Shown here in pieces: positions 34,791 through 42,825 of a DNA stretch of 64,000 nt. The stretch's first letter is position 1, and each line of letters opens with the position of its first letter. This stretch comes from Myxococcales bacterium (GTDB taxonomy: Bacteria; Myxococcota_A; Polyangia; Polyangiales; Polyangiaceae): the NCBI GenBank assembly GCA_016794345.1, contig JAEUKE010000270.1:264541-328540 (forward strand), in the 5' to 3' direction. Made by a program: the position numbers and the translations under genes. The notes beneath the pieces are model-generated. The model was not told where the DNA came from, ran no database searches, and was given only the letters and a program-made list of their open reading frames with translations.

Positions 34791-36380
34791 ATGGACTTCG
34801 TCCCGGGCGTCATCGTCGCAGGGCGCTTCCGTCTGTCCCGAATCGTCGGCTCGGGCGGCATGGGCGAGGTCTGGGCAGCGGACGACCAGAAGTCAGGCAC
34901 ACGCGTCGCGTTGAAGCGGCTCCTGCCGGCCGCCGCGAAGCACCACGAGGTCGTCGCGCGGTTCAAGCGCGAGGCCTTCCTGCTCGGGCGCGTGAAGAGC
35001 GACTACGTCGCGCGGGTCATCGATTTCGTCGAGGACGAGCAGTTCGGCCTCCTCCTCGTCATGGAGTTCATCGAGGGGCCCAGCCTCGCCCAGATCCTGG
35101 AAGAGCGCGCGCTCAGCGTGGAGGAGGCCGTCGACCTCGCGGTCGATCTGCTGCACGCCCTCTGCGATCTGCACGACGTGAAGATCGTCCACCGCGACCT
35201 CAAGCCCGGGAACATCATCATGCGGCCCCTGCAGGGGCGGCCCCGGGCGGTGATCGTGGACTTCGGCATCTCGCGGCTCCTCGCGACGGAAGGGGAAGAG
35301 GTGACGGGGATCACCCGCGCCAACATCGCCCTCGGCACGGTGGAGTACATGGCGCCCGAGCAGATCCTCAGCTCGCGCGACGTGACGCCGATCACGGATC
35401 TGTATGCGGTCGGGATCATCCTCTTCCGCGCGGTCAAGGGCCACCACGCCTTCGGCGATCGACGCGGGGAAGAGCTCGCTCGCGCCAAGCTCATCGAGGA
35501 GGCGCCGCCGCTCGAGACGGGCCGGACCGACGAGATCGCCCTGGGTCTGTCCGCCTTGGTCGCGCGCGCGCTGAAGAAGCGGCCCGCGCAGCGGTACCCC
35601 TCCGCGAAGGACATGCTGAACGAGGCGCTCGAGCTCGAGTTCAAGGCTCAGCGCGAGGACGACCTCGACGACACGACGAGCGACTCGGGCGCGACCGCCG
35701 TGCGCCCGTCGCCGCTGGCGGCCGCGCGGCCGTCGATGCCGCAGCTCCCGGCCCCGCCTCCGCCGACCTCGAGCCGGGAGCCACCGCGTCCGCCGCTCCC
35801 ATCCATCCCCGAGGTGGCCGCGTTGGTCGCGCCGGGCCCGCGCTCATCGATGCCCAGCATCCCCGAGGGCCTCCCGCCGCCGATGGCGCGCGCGTCGTTC
35901 CCGTCGATCCCCGAGGGCGTGCTGCCCACCATTCCGTCCGACCGGCGCCCGCCGCCCCCTGCCGAGCCCACGGGGAGCCTCGAGCGCGGCGGCGTTCCGA
36001 GAGGCACCGTCGCGCTCGCGGTGCTCACCGCGTTCGCCGTCGGCGCGGCGGTGGGCCTCGTGCTCGCGCCGACGAGCGCGCCCGCCGTCAAGGCAGCCGA
36101 GCCGACCGCGTCGGCCTGTCCGCCGTGCCAGAGCGCGGCGCCGACGAGCGCACCGGCCGCGGTGTCGCTCGAGGTTCCGGCGGTGTCTGCCCAGGCCGAG
36201 CTCGCGCCGAGCGCCTCGGCGAGCGCGACCCCGAAGCCGGCGCTGACCGGCAAGCTGCTCCCCGCGAGCTCCGCGGCCGGACCGAAGCCGAGCAGCGCTC
36301 CGAAGCCCACGGCTGCGCCCTCGAGCCCGCCCGCTGCGCCCGAGGGCGGAGGTGAGGAGCCTGACTCCTTCGTCCCATGA
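34791..36380 (+). CDS. Hanks-type serine/threonine protein kinase with one transmembrane helix
   Basis: Encodes 529 aa. Kinase domain (about 10-275): G-loop GSGGMGEVW, VAIK-type Lys42 (VALKRL), catalytic HRDLKPGN with Asp136, DFG as D157-F-G-I-S, and GTVEYMAPEQ activation-segment end. A long Pro/Ser linker (about 290-395) repeats P-S-I-P-E-G four times. One TM helix (about 405-425) is followed by an Ala/Pro/Ser-rich extracytoplasmic tail ending DSFVP. Membrane receptor-like kinase; substrates unknown, but an FHA-phosphatase gene follows at 163 bases. Confidence 0.92.
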   Translation: MDFVPGVIVAGRFRLSRIVGSGGMGEVWAADDQKSGTRVALKRLLPAAAKHHEVVARFKREAFLLGRVKSDYVARVIDFVEDEQFGLLLVMEFIEGPSLAQILEERALSVEEAVDLAVDLLHALCDLHDVKIVHRDLKPGNIIMRPLQGRPRAVIVDFGISRLLATEGEEVTGITRANIALGTVEYMAPEQILSSRDVTPITDLYAVGIILFRAVKGHHAFGDRRGEELARAKLIEEAPPLETGRTDEIALGLSALVARALKKRPAQRYPSAKDMLNEALELEFKAQREDDLDDTTSDSGATAVRPSPLAAARPSMPQLPAPPPPTSSREPPRPPLPSIPEVAALVAPGPRSSMPSIPEGLPPPMARASFPSIPEGVLPTIPSDRRPPPPAEPTGSLERGGVPRGTVALAVLTAFAVGAAVGLVLAPTSAPAVKAAEPTASACPPCQSAAPTSAPAAVSLEVPAVSAQAELAPSASASATPKPALTGKLLPASSAAGPKPSSAPKPTAAPSSPPAAPEGGGEEPDSFVP

Positions 36381-36543
36381 GCCTCGGCGAGACGCTCCGG
36401 GAGCAACCGGGCGAGCGGACGGTTCAATGTGTGGAACGTGTAGAAGTTCAGCTTCATCGGAAGTGCCCCGCTGACAACGAAGCGCCGACCGACTAGGGTG
36501 TCTCCACGCTCGCCCGGCGCGCGGACCAAGGAGCAGGTTGCGG

Positions 36544-38202
36544 ATGGCGTGGCTCGTCGCTCTCGACGGAGGTCTGGCAGGCAAGAGGTTCCCCCTCGAC
36601 GCCACCTTTCTCGTCGGACGAGGCCCCTTCAACCACGTCGTCCTCGACGACGTCCGCATCTCGCGGCAGCACGCCAAGATCTCGCCGGAGGCCGGCGGTC
36701 ACGTCGTCTACGATCTGAACAGCGCCAACGGCACGTTCATCAATGACGAGCCCGTCACGCGACACCGCCTCGCTGCCGGCGATCTCGTCCGCTTCGGCCC
36801 GTTCCGCTTCCGGTTCGAGTCCGATCCCGACACCGACGTGCGGCCCCGGTATCGGCGCCGCACGAGCGAGGAGCTGACCCGCCCGGGCTTCGATCCGCCG
36901 ACGAAGATCGTCGGCGAGACCGACGCGCAGGTGCCGCGCACGCTCATCATGACCGGCGGGCTCGCCGATCTCGAGCAGGCGGACCGCAGGCTGCGCACGC
37001 TCTTCAGCTTCGTGCAGTCGATCGCCACCACGCTCGACACGGCGGAGCTTCTCGACCGCATCTCGGAAGGACTGCTCGACGCCTTCCCGAGCGGCGCCGT
37101 CTCGGTGGTCTACCTGCTCGACCCGGTCACCGAGACGATGGATCCCAAGCGGGTCCGCGCGCGCGACAAGCGTCAGATCCCGAACCCGCCGCTGCCGGCG
37201 GAGCTCTACCTCGACCTTGTCCAGCGCGGCAAAGCGGTGCTCTCCGCGCCCATGTCGCTCGCGTTCGAGCACGACGAGGAGGGGAGCTCCGGCCTCGCGA
37301 TGCACGCGCCCATGGTGTTCCGCGGTCGCGTCGTGGGCGTCCTCAACGTCCGGTGTGATCCCGGCGCGGGCTTCTCGCAGGGCGATCTCGATCTCCTCAC
37401 CGCCATCGCGTCACACACCGCGCTCGCACACGAGAGCTCCCAGCTGCACCAGGCGTCGCTCGCGCAGCAGCGCATGCAACACGACCTCAACCTGGCCCAG
37501 CAGATCCAGAAGAGCTTCCTCCCCTCCAGCCTGCCCACGCCGCCGGACCTGTCGTTCGTGGCGGAGTACCGGCCCGCCTACAGCGTCGGCGGGGACTTCT
37601 ACGACGTGTTCTGGCAGGGGCGGGACCGCATCGGCTGCGTGATCGGCGACGTCTCGGGCAAAGGCGTCGCGGCGGCCCTCCTCATGGCGCGTGTCTCGAG
37701 CGATCTCCGTACGGCCATGTTGACCGAGCGCGGCCCCGCGGGCGCGCTCGCGCGGGTGAACCGCGAGCTCGTCGCGCGCGGGCAACATGACATCTTCGTC
37801 ACGGTCGTCGCGCTCAGCCTGCACGTGCCCACGCGGACAATCACCCTCGCCAACGCGGGGCACCTCCCGCCGTACATCCGCCGGGCGGAGGAGGGGGAGC
37901 TCGTCCGGGTGGACGACGCGACGAGCTGCCCGCTCGGGCTCTTCGACGTGATCGAGTACGAACAAGCCGACGTGCGGCTCTTGCCCGGCGACACGCTCGT
38001 CCTGACGACGGACGGCGTGCAGGAGGCGACGAGCGAGCGCGGCGAGCAGTTCGGGTTCGGGCGCGTCGAGACGGCGCTCGCGCATGGGCCGAGCGCGCCG
38101 GAGGCGATCGCCTCGCGGCTGCTCGGCGCGCTGCGCGCGCACGTTGGCGCGGCGCCCCAATACGACGATCTCACGCTGCTCTTGTGCGGCTCGAAGGGCT
38201 GA
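36544..38202 (+). CDS. FHA-GAF-PP2C (SpoIIE-type) serine/threonine phosphatase
   Basis: Encodes 552 aa from ATG 36544; a TTG at 36538 is possible. Residues about 10-90 form an FHA phosphothreonine-binding domain (LVGRGPFNHVVLDD, RISRQHAK, NGTF). A GAF-type sensor lies at about 155-300. A PP2C/SpoIIE phosphatase domain (about 320-550) begins with a helix leading to VGGDFYDVFW, then GDVSGKGVAAALLMAR and DTLVLTTDGVQEAT, with the metal-binding Asp residues intact. Together with the upstream kinase it suggests a phosphorylation on/off pair read through the FHA domain. Confidence 0.88.
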   Translation: MAWLVALDGGLAGKRFPLDATFLVGRGPFNHVVLDDVRISRQHAKISPEAGGHVVYDLNSANGTFINDEPVTRHRLAAGDLVRFGPFRFRFESDPDTDVRPRYRRRTSEELTRPGFDPPTKIVGETDAQVPRTLIMTGGLADLEQADRRLRTLFSFVQSIATTLDTAELLDRISEGLLDAFPSGAVSVVYLLDPVTETMDPKRVRARDKRQIPNPPLPAELYLDLVQRGKAVLSAPMSLAFEHDEEGSSGLAMHAPMVFRGRVVGVLNVRCDPGAGFSQGDLDLLTAIASHTALAHESSQLHQASLAQQRMQHDLNLAQQIQKSFLPSSLPTPPDLSFVAEYRPAYSVGGDFYDVFWQGRDRIGCVIGDVSGKGVAAALLMARVSSDLRTAMLTERGPAGALARVNRELVARGQHDIFVTVVALSLHVPTRTITLANAGHLPPYIRRAEEGELVRVDDATSCPLGLFDVIEYEQADVRLLPGDTLVLTTDGVQEATSERGEQFGFGRVETALAHGPSAPEAIASRLLGALRAHVGAAPQYDDLTLLLCGSKG

Positions 38203-38207
38203 GCGCC

Positions 38208-39905
38208 ATGGGCAGAACAGCGCGGTCTCGCGTCGCCCTCGGGCTTCTGCTCGCCGTCCTCGGACTCTTCGTCCTCGCGCCGCTGCCGCTCTTCGCGCAG
38301 CCGGCGCCCGCGGCCTCCGCCTCGGCCGCGCCCAGGCCCAAGCTGCCCGCGCCGGCCGTCCCGGAGGACCCGGCCCGCGCGACCCCGCGCCGTGCGCTCT
38401 CGGGCTTTCTCCGCGCCGCCCGTGAGAGGGACTTCGAGCGCGCCGCGACCTTCCTCGATCTGCGGGCGCTGCCGCGCGGCCGCGAGAAGAAGGAGGGGCC
38501 AGAGCTCGCGTCGATGCTGGCGCGCGTGCTCGAGTGGCGCGTCGAGCTCGATCCCGACTCGTTGCCCGACGAGCCCTCTCCGCCCGGCGTCAGCTCGGAG
38601 GGCTTCGTGCTCTCGGTGGCGGAGATCGGCGGGGAGTCGTACGTGCTGGCGCTCCAGCAAGTCCGCGATCCGAGCGGCGCGCTCGTCTGGGTGTTCCCGC
38701 GGTCGACGGTCGCCGCCGTGCGGCCGATCTACGAGGCGAACCAGCGACGCTGGCTGGAGGAGCGCGTCCCCGATTGGCTGAAACAACGACCGGGAACGAC
38801 GCTTTATCTCTGGCAGTGGCTGGGCGCGCTGGTCCTCGGTCTCGTCGCCTACGGCGCCGCTCGCGCGCTCGGCGCGGCCGTCGTCGGCGTCGGAGCCCGC
38901 CTCGCGTCGCGGCTCGACGGTCCCTTCGCCGAGCTCGTCCGCGCGCTGCGGCGCCCCGTCCGGCTCACCCTGGCGGCGCTCTTCTTCGAGCTCGGCGTGC
39001 CTTACCTCCTGTTCCCGGCGGGCGCGGAGAAGGCCGCGTCGCGCGCGACGAACATCCTCTACATCGCGGCAGGCGCCTGGGCGGTGATCGCGCTCGTCCG
39101 TGTGGGGACGGTCACCTGGGAGAGGCGGCTCCCGGAGGACACGGCGGGGCAGGTGCGCGGGCTCCGCACCCGGCTCACCATGATCCGCCGCATCGTGGCG
39201 GTCCTCGTCGGGATCGTCGCGGCCGGCCTCGTGCTCATGCAGTTCGAGGTCGTCCGGAGCGTCGGCGTCTCGCTCCTCGCCTCTGCCGGTATCGTCGGTG
39301 TGCTCGTCGGCTTCGCTGCGCAGCGCACGCTCGGCGGCGTCATCGCCGGCATCGAGATGAGCATCACGCAGCCGGTCCGGATCGGCGACATCGTCGAGTT
39401 CGCGCCGGGCGAGGTCGGCACGGTCGAGCACATCTACTTCACGTACGTCGTCGTGCGCTTGCTCGACGACCGGCGGCAGATCGTCCCCGTGACGCGCGTG
39501 ATGGCCGCGCCTTTCGCGAACTGGACGCGCTCGAGCCTCGAGCTCCTGGTCCGCGTCGAGCTCTTCGTCGATCACCTCGCGCCGATCGAGCAGCTGCGCG
39601 CGGGGTTCTTGGAAGTGTGCCGGGCGAGCGAGCGGTGGGACGAGCGGATCGCGCGCGTCGAGGTCATCGACGTGACCGACAAGGCCGTGCGCGTTCGGGG
39701 CACGGCCTCGGTGGGCAAGGCCACCCACGCGCTCGAGCTCCAATCCGACTTGCGCGAGCGGTGGCTCTCGTTCGTTCAGCAGCTCGAGGGGGGCAAGTAC
39801 CTGCCCCACGGAAGGATGGCCCCAGCCGCGACGAACTCGCCGGACTCGGCGGGGACTTCCTCGACGGCCTCGTCCTCCTCGTCGTCCACGACCCCGCGCT
39901 CCTGA
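38208..39905 (+). CDS. Mechanosensitive channel of the MscS family
   Basis: Encodes 565 aa; ATG is 5 bases after the phosphatase stop. Signal-like N-terminal helix with an Ala/Pro linker, a periplasmic domain (about 40-190), several TM helices (about 200-345) and the MscS pore/beta domain with LVGFAAQRTLGGVIAGIEMSITQPVRIGD and VGTVEHI. It opens under osmotic down-shock to release solutes. The C-terminal 30 residues are Ser/Thr-rich and overlap a convergent open frame. Organisation suggests co-transcription with the phosphatase. Confidence 0.88.
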   Translation: MGRTARSRVALGLLLAVLGLFVLAPLPLFAQPAPAASASAAPRPKLPAPAVPEDPARATPRRALSGFLRAARERDFERAATFLDLRALPRGREKKEGPELASMLARVLEWRVELDPDSLPDEPSPPGVSSEGFVLSVAEIGGESYVLALQQVRDPSGALVWVFPRSTVAAVRPIYEANQRRWLEERVPDWLKQRPGTTLYLWQWLGALVLGLVAYGAARALGAAVVGVGARLASRLDGPFAELVRALRRPVRLTLAALFFELGVPYLLFPAGAEKAASRATNILYIAAGAWAVIALVRVGTVTWERRLPEDTAGQVRGLRTRLTMIRRIVAVLVGIVAAGLVLMQFEVVRSVGVSLLASAGIVGVLVGFAAQRTLGGVIAGIEMSITQPVRIGDIVEFAPGEVGTVEHIYFTYVVVRLLDDRRQIVPVTRVMAAPFANWTRSSLELLVRVELFVDHLAPIEQLRAGFLEVCRASERWDERIARVEVIDVTDKAVRVRGTASVGKATHALELQSDLRERWLSFVQQLEGGKYLPHGRMAPAATNSPDSAGTSSTASSSSSSTTPRS

Positions 39906-40027
39906 TACCGGAGGGCCGCCCGGATGCGCGTCTCGATGGCGATGCAGTCCAGCATCCAGCCGAGCTCCTCCTCCGCGTCGGCGAAGGTCGGCTCCTCTTC
40001 CACGCTGGGCGGCGGCGGGAGGGTCAT
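39776..40027 (-). CDS. Small acidic hypothetical protein, convergently overlapping mscS
   Basis: Encodes 83 aa from ATG 40027, overlapping the last 130 bases of the MscS-like gene on the opposite strand. Sequence is acidic (VEEEPTFADAEEELGW, DDEEDEAVEEVP) with a predicted helix IAIETRIRAALRY. Because the overlap region codes sensibly in this frame and as a low-complexity Ser tail in the other, one of the two ends may be mis-called. No family recognised. Confidence 0.38.
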   Translation of the reverse strand: MTLPPPPSVEEEPTFADAEEELGWMLDCIAIETRIRAALRYQERGVVDDEEDEAVEEVPAESGEFVAAGAILPWGRYLPPSSC

Positions 40028-40170
40028 GACGGGGGGTCCTACTGTGAAAAAGCCAGGGATCTTCCTCGGATCGCCTGCAAAGCAGGATTTTGGTCGCACC
40101 TCGGGGTGGATCCTCGCCGCCCGCGCGCGGCGCCCCCATTCAAGCCCCACCCCGAGCGGCGCGCTCCGGC

Positions 40171-41052
40171 TCAGCGCTCGAGGTCGGGCCGCCGGTCGCC
40201 CATCCCGACGGCCCATCCCATCGAATAGCGGGGGTTGACGTCGCATCGCGGGTTGAACCGCGTCTCGGCGCCCCAGGCGTAGCGAAACGCGTCGACCCCG
40301 AACGGGCCGAAGTAGCCGAGGCTCGCAAGCGCGCGGGCGGTCTCCGCGAGGCTGGTCGCGAGCGCCTGTCGTTCGGTCGCGGACAGGGCGTCCATGTGGG
40401 CGCGGGCCGAGCGCTGCCAGGCGCCGCCGCGGTTGACCGAAGACTCGCAGACTTCGCCGCGGACCAGCGCTCCGTCATCCCCGAGCCAACCGTGGAGCGA
40501 GAAGTCGCCTCGTCGCTCGACCCAGGGCTCGACCAGGACGCCCCCATCGGCCACGGCGCGCTCGACGAAGCCGCGGGCGTTGTCGCGCACGGGCGCGCCC
40601 GCCTCGGCGACGAGCCGTCCTCTCCCGGCGAAGCCCCAGGATCGCCGGAGGAGCCATCGGCCGGATGGCGTCGGCTCCTGGAGTCGGCCGAGCGCGGCGC
40701 CGGCGTTGGTCGTGAGCAGCGCGCCGGGCAACGTCAGGCCCACCTCGTCACAGAAGCGCCTGCTCATGGCCCGCTGCAAGGTCGCTGCGGCCGGCGCGCC
40801 CGGGGCGGAGGCGCCGCTCCGCACGAGGGCGTCGCGCGCGCGGGGCGTCGGCGCCCACGCGAGGCCGCGGCACCCGTCGGCGCGATCACGAGGCGACCCG
40901 AGGACGATGTCCCCCTCCGGCACGAGGCCGCCGAGCCGCGACACGAGATCGGGCCGCTCGCTCACGGCGCGAAGCGGGCTTCCGTAGCTCGATCCCCGGA
41001 AGAGCTCCTCCTCGGCGTCGAGGTTGAGCAGCCAGGCGCGGCGGCTCGTCAC
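40171..41052 (-). CDS. ATP-grasp-like protein linked to a DUF455 ferritin-like partner
   Basis: Encodes 293 aa from GTG 41052, which overlaps the stop of the DUF455 gene as GTGA. The second half has ATP-grasp traits: R-R-S-W-G-F-A-G-R-G-R, L-V-E-P-W-V-E-R (metal/phosphate site), and a terminal E-T-R-F-N-P-R-C-D-V-N-P-R-Y-S-M-G run like the Glu-Asn-Pro-Arg nucleotide loop. The N-terminus (about 1-110) is variable. ATP-grasp enzymes ligate carboxylates to amines; the coupled diiron-type partner suggests a two-enzyme modification. Substrate unknown. Confidence 0.68.
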   Translation of the reverse strand: MTSRRAWLLNLDAEEELFRGSSYGSPLRAVSERPDLVSRLGGLVPEGDIVLGSPRDRADGCRGLAWAPTPRARDALVRSGASAPGAPAAATLQRAMSRRFCDEVGLTLPGALLTTNAGAALGRLQEPTPSGRWLLRRSWGFAGRGRLVAEAGAPVRDNARGFVERAVADGGVLVEPWVERRGDFSLHGWLGDDGALVRGEVCESSVNRGGAWQRSARAHMDALSATERQALATSLAETARALASLGYFGPFGVDAFRYAWGAETRFNPRCDVNPRYSMGWAVGMGDRRPDLER

Positions 41053-41879
41053 GGCTTGTACCGAGCGAGCGCGTCCACGAACGCCGCGTCGAGGCCGGCT
41101 CTCTCTCGCAATGCCCTCGAGAGCGGCTCGCCGCGCATGAGGATGGGCGATAGCGGCGGAGGGAGGCTCGCGCGCCACGCGTCGAAGAGCGGCTCACCGC
41201 GCGCGACGCGGGGGGAGAGGCGCGCGAACCACGTGAGCGCGAAGCGAACGTGCGACACCTCCTCTCGGGCGATCAGCTCCTCGAGCGCGCCGCCCTCTTC
41301 GTCGCCCGCTTCGCGGAACCGCTCGGCGAACCGGCTCGCGTGATCGAGGTTCGCTCCCTCGAGGCCGAGGCCCATCGTCGCCAGGAACGAGACGACGTCG
41401 GGGCACGCGGGCAGCCGCTCCCAGAACCAGTCGCGCACGGGGAACGAGCCGGGCCGGTACCCGCGCGCGCGCAGGTACCCCGCGTAGAGGTTCATGTGTC
41501 GGACCTCGTCTCCGAGCACGCCGAGGATGCCGCGCCGGAGCGCCGGCGGCGCGTCCGCGAAGCGAAGGATGGCCCACGCCATCAGCTCGGCCGCTTGCAG
41601 CTCGTGATGCAGGAACGTGTGGACGAGGCGCGCGCGGCGCTCGGCCGACTTGAGCGCGCTCTTTCCGGTGCTCTTCTCGCCGTGGCTCGCGACGGCGAAC
41701 GACGCCCCGCGACCGGGACGAGCGGGCGGCTCGATCGTCTCGTCCCCGAAGCCCGACGGCACCGGCGGCGGGGCGAGCTTGGCCTCCCAGCTGTCCGCCA
41801 GGATGTAGTCGCGCGCCCAGCGCTCGATGGTGGAGCTCTGCGGCGTCGGGCGGGTGAGGGTGGTCGGCTCGGGGTCCAT
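41049..41879 (-). CDS. DUF455 ferritin-like di-iron protein
   Basis: Encodes 276 aa. The ferritin-like helical core carries EExxH-type metal ligand motifs: H-H-E-L-Q-A-A-E-L-M-A, D-E-V-R-H-M-N and E-E-V-S-H-V-R-F, in the order seen in DUF455 (PF04305). Cytosolic, with a 75-residue N-terminal extension. The family binds two metals; roles range from oxygenase to unknown. Its 4-base overlap with the ATP-grasp gene gives strong operon evidence. Confidence 0.85.
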   Translation of the reverse strand: MDPEPTTLTRPTPQSSTIERWARDYILADSWEAKLAPPPVPSGFGDETIEPPARPGRGASFAVASHGEKSTGKSALKSAERRARLVHTFLHHELQAAELMAWAILRFADAPPALRRGILGVLGDEVRHMNLYAGYLRARGYRPGSFPVRDWFWERLPACPDVVSFLATMGLGLEGANLDHASRFAERFREAGDEEGGALEELIAREEVSHVRFALTWFARLSPRVARGEPLFDAWRASLPPPLSPILMRGEPLSRALRERAGLDAAFVDALARYKP

Positions 41880-41922
41880 TCGTTTCGCGAGCGGGGCGCG
41901 CCCGGGCTATACCAGCCACCCG

Positions 41923-42681
41923 ATGCGGACGCTCGGCCTCGTACTCTCCGTTTCTGTCGTCGCTTGTGCAAGCGGGCCCGCGCCCGCCACGAATGACCCG
42001 CCGCCGGTCTCGACGAGCGCGCCGGCTCTCGACGCCAGCGCCGTCGCGCCGGCCGAGGTCGCGTCGGCGGCCCCCGTCGCGTCGGCCAGCGCGTCCGCGG
42101 CGGAGGCGCCCCCCGCGAAGGCTCCGGCCGAGCCCTTGCCCGCAGGGCTGAAGGTCCTCGTCATCGGAGACTCCTTCGCCGAGGCGCTCGGCGTCGGGCT
42201 GAAGGCCAAGGAGAAGGACACGGGCATCAAGGTCACCCTGAGGGGGGAGAAGGCCACGTTCATCCCGGAGTGGGCTGGGCCCAACAAAGGCGTCGCCGTG
42301 CTGGTGAAACAATACCAGCCCGATCTGGTCGTCATCGCCCTCGGCGGCAACGAGCTCGCGATGACCACGCCGGAGATCCGCGCGCCCAAGGTCGCCAAGC
42401 TCGTCGGCTTGCTCGGCGAGACGCCTTGTGTGTGGGTCTCGCCGCCTCTCTGGGGCAACAAGGACAACGGCCTGCTCGGGATCATTCGCGACAACTCCAA
42501 GCCCTGCCGCCACTTCGACTCCAACGTGCTCGCGCCGGACCTGCCGCGCGGCTCCGACAAGATCCATCCGACCGCCGAGGGCCAGAAGAAGTGGGCGACG
42601 CACCTCCTGGACTGGCTGGCGGGCGAGCGCGACACCTCGGCCGGCAAGTTCACGCTCCGGCCTCGGCCAGCAGGCGAGTGA
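41923..42681 (+). CDS. GDSL/SGNH-hydrolase-type lipoprotein
   Basis: Encodes 252 aa from ATG 41923. Lipobox VVAC (Cys15), Ala/Pro/Ser linker to about residue 70, then an SGNH fold: block I V-I-G-D-S-F, the Gly block, block III G-G-N-E (G-x-N-D-like) and block V D-K-I-H-P-T with the catalytic Asp and His. Likely an esterase or O-acyl hydrolase on the outer membrane or periplasm; substrate unknown. Divergent from DUF455, with 43 bases between the ATGs. Confidence 0.84.
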   Translation: MRTLGLVLSVSVVACASGPAPATNDPPPVSTSAPALDASAVAPAEVASAAPVASASASAAEAPPAKAPAEPLPAGLKVLVIGDSFAEALGVGLKAKEKDTGIKVTLRGEKATFIPEWAGPNKGVAVLVKQYQPDLVVIALGGNELAMTTPEIRAPKVAKLVGLLGETPCVWVSPPLWGNKDNGLLGIIRDNSKPCRHFDSNVLAPDLPRGSDKIHPTAEGQKKWATHLLDWLAGERDTSAGKFTLRPRPAGE

Positions 42682-42825
42682 GTCGGGGCTCCGGGCCCGG
42701 AGCCGACGTCACGAATCGTTCACACGGAGTCTCAATCTTCCCTTGCGCCCGGCGCCGGATGGACCCCACGATGACCGGCGTTGAGCGCGGGCTTTCGACC
42801 CGGCAGGAGCGAAGAAGAGTTGAGC

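Noticed and set aside
36434..36529. Antisense start with M-K-L-N-F-Y-T-F-H-T upstream of the kinase end
   Set aside because: Protein-like first 30 residues but the frame continues as a shadow of the kinase tail, with no ribosome-binding site or known family. Could be a remnant; left out.
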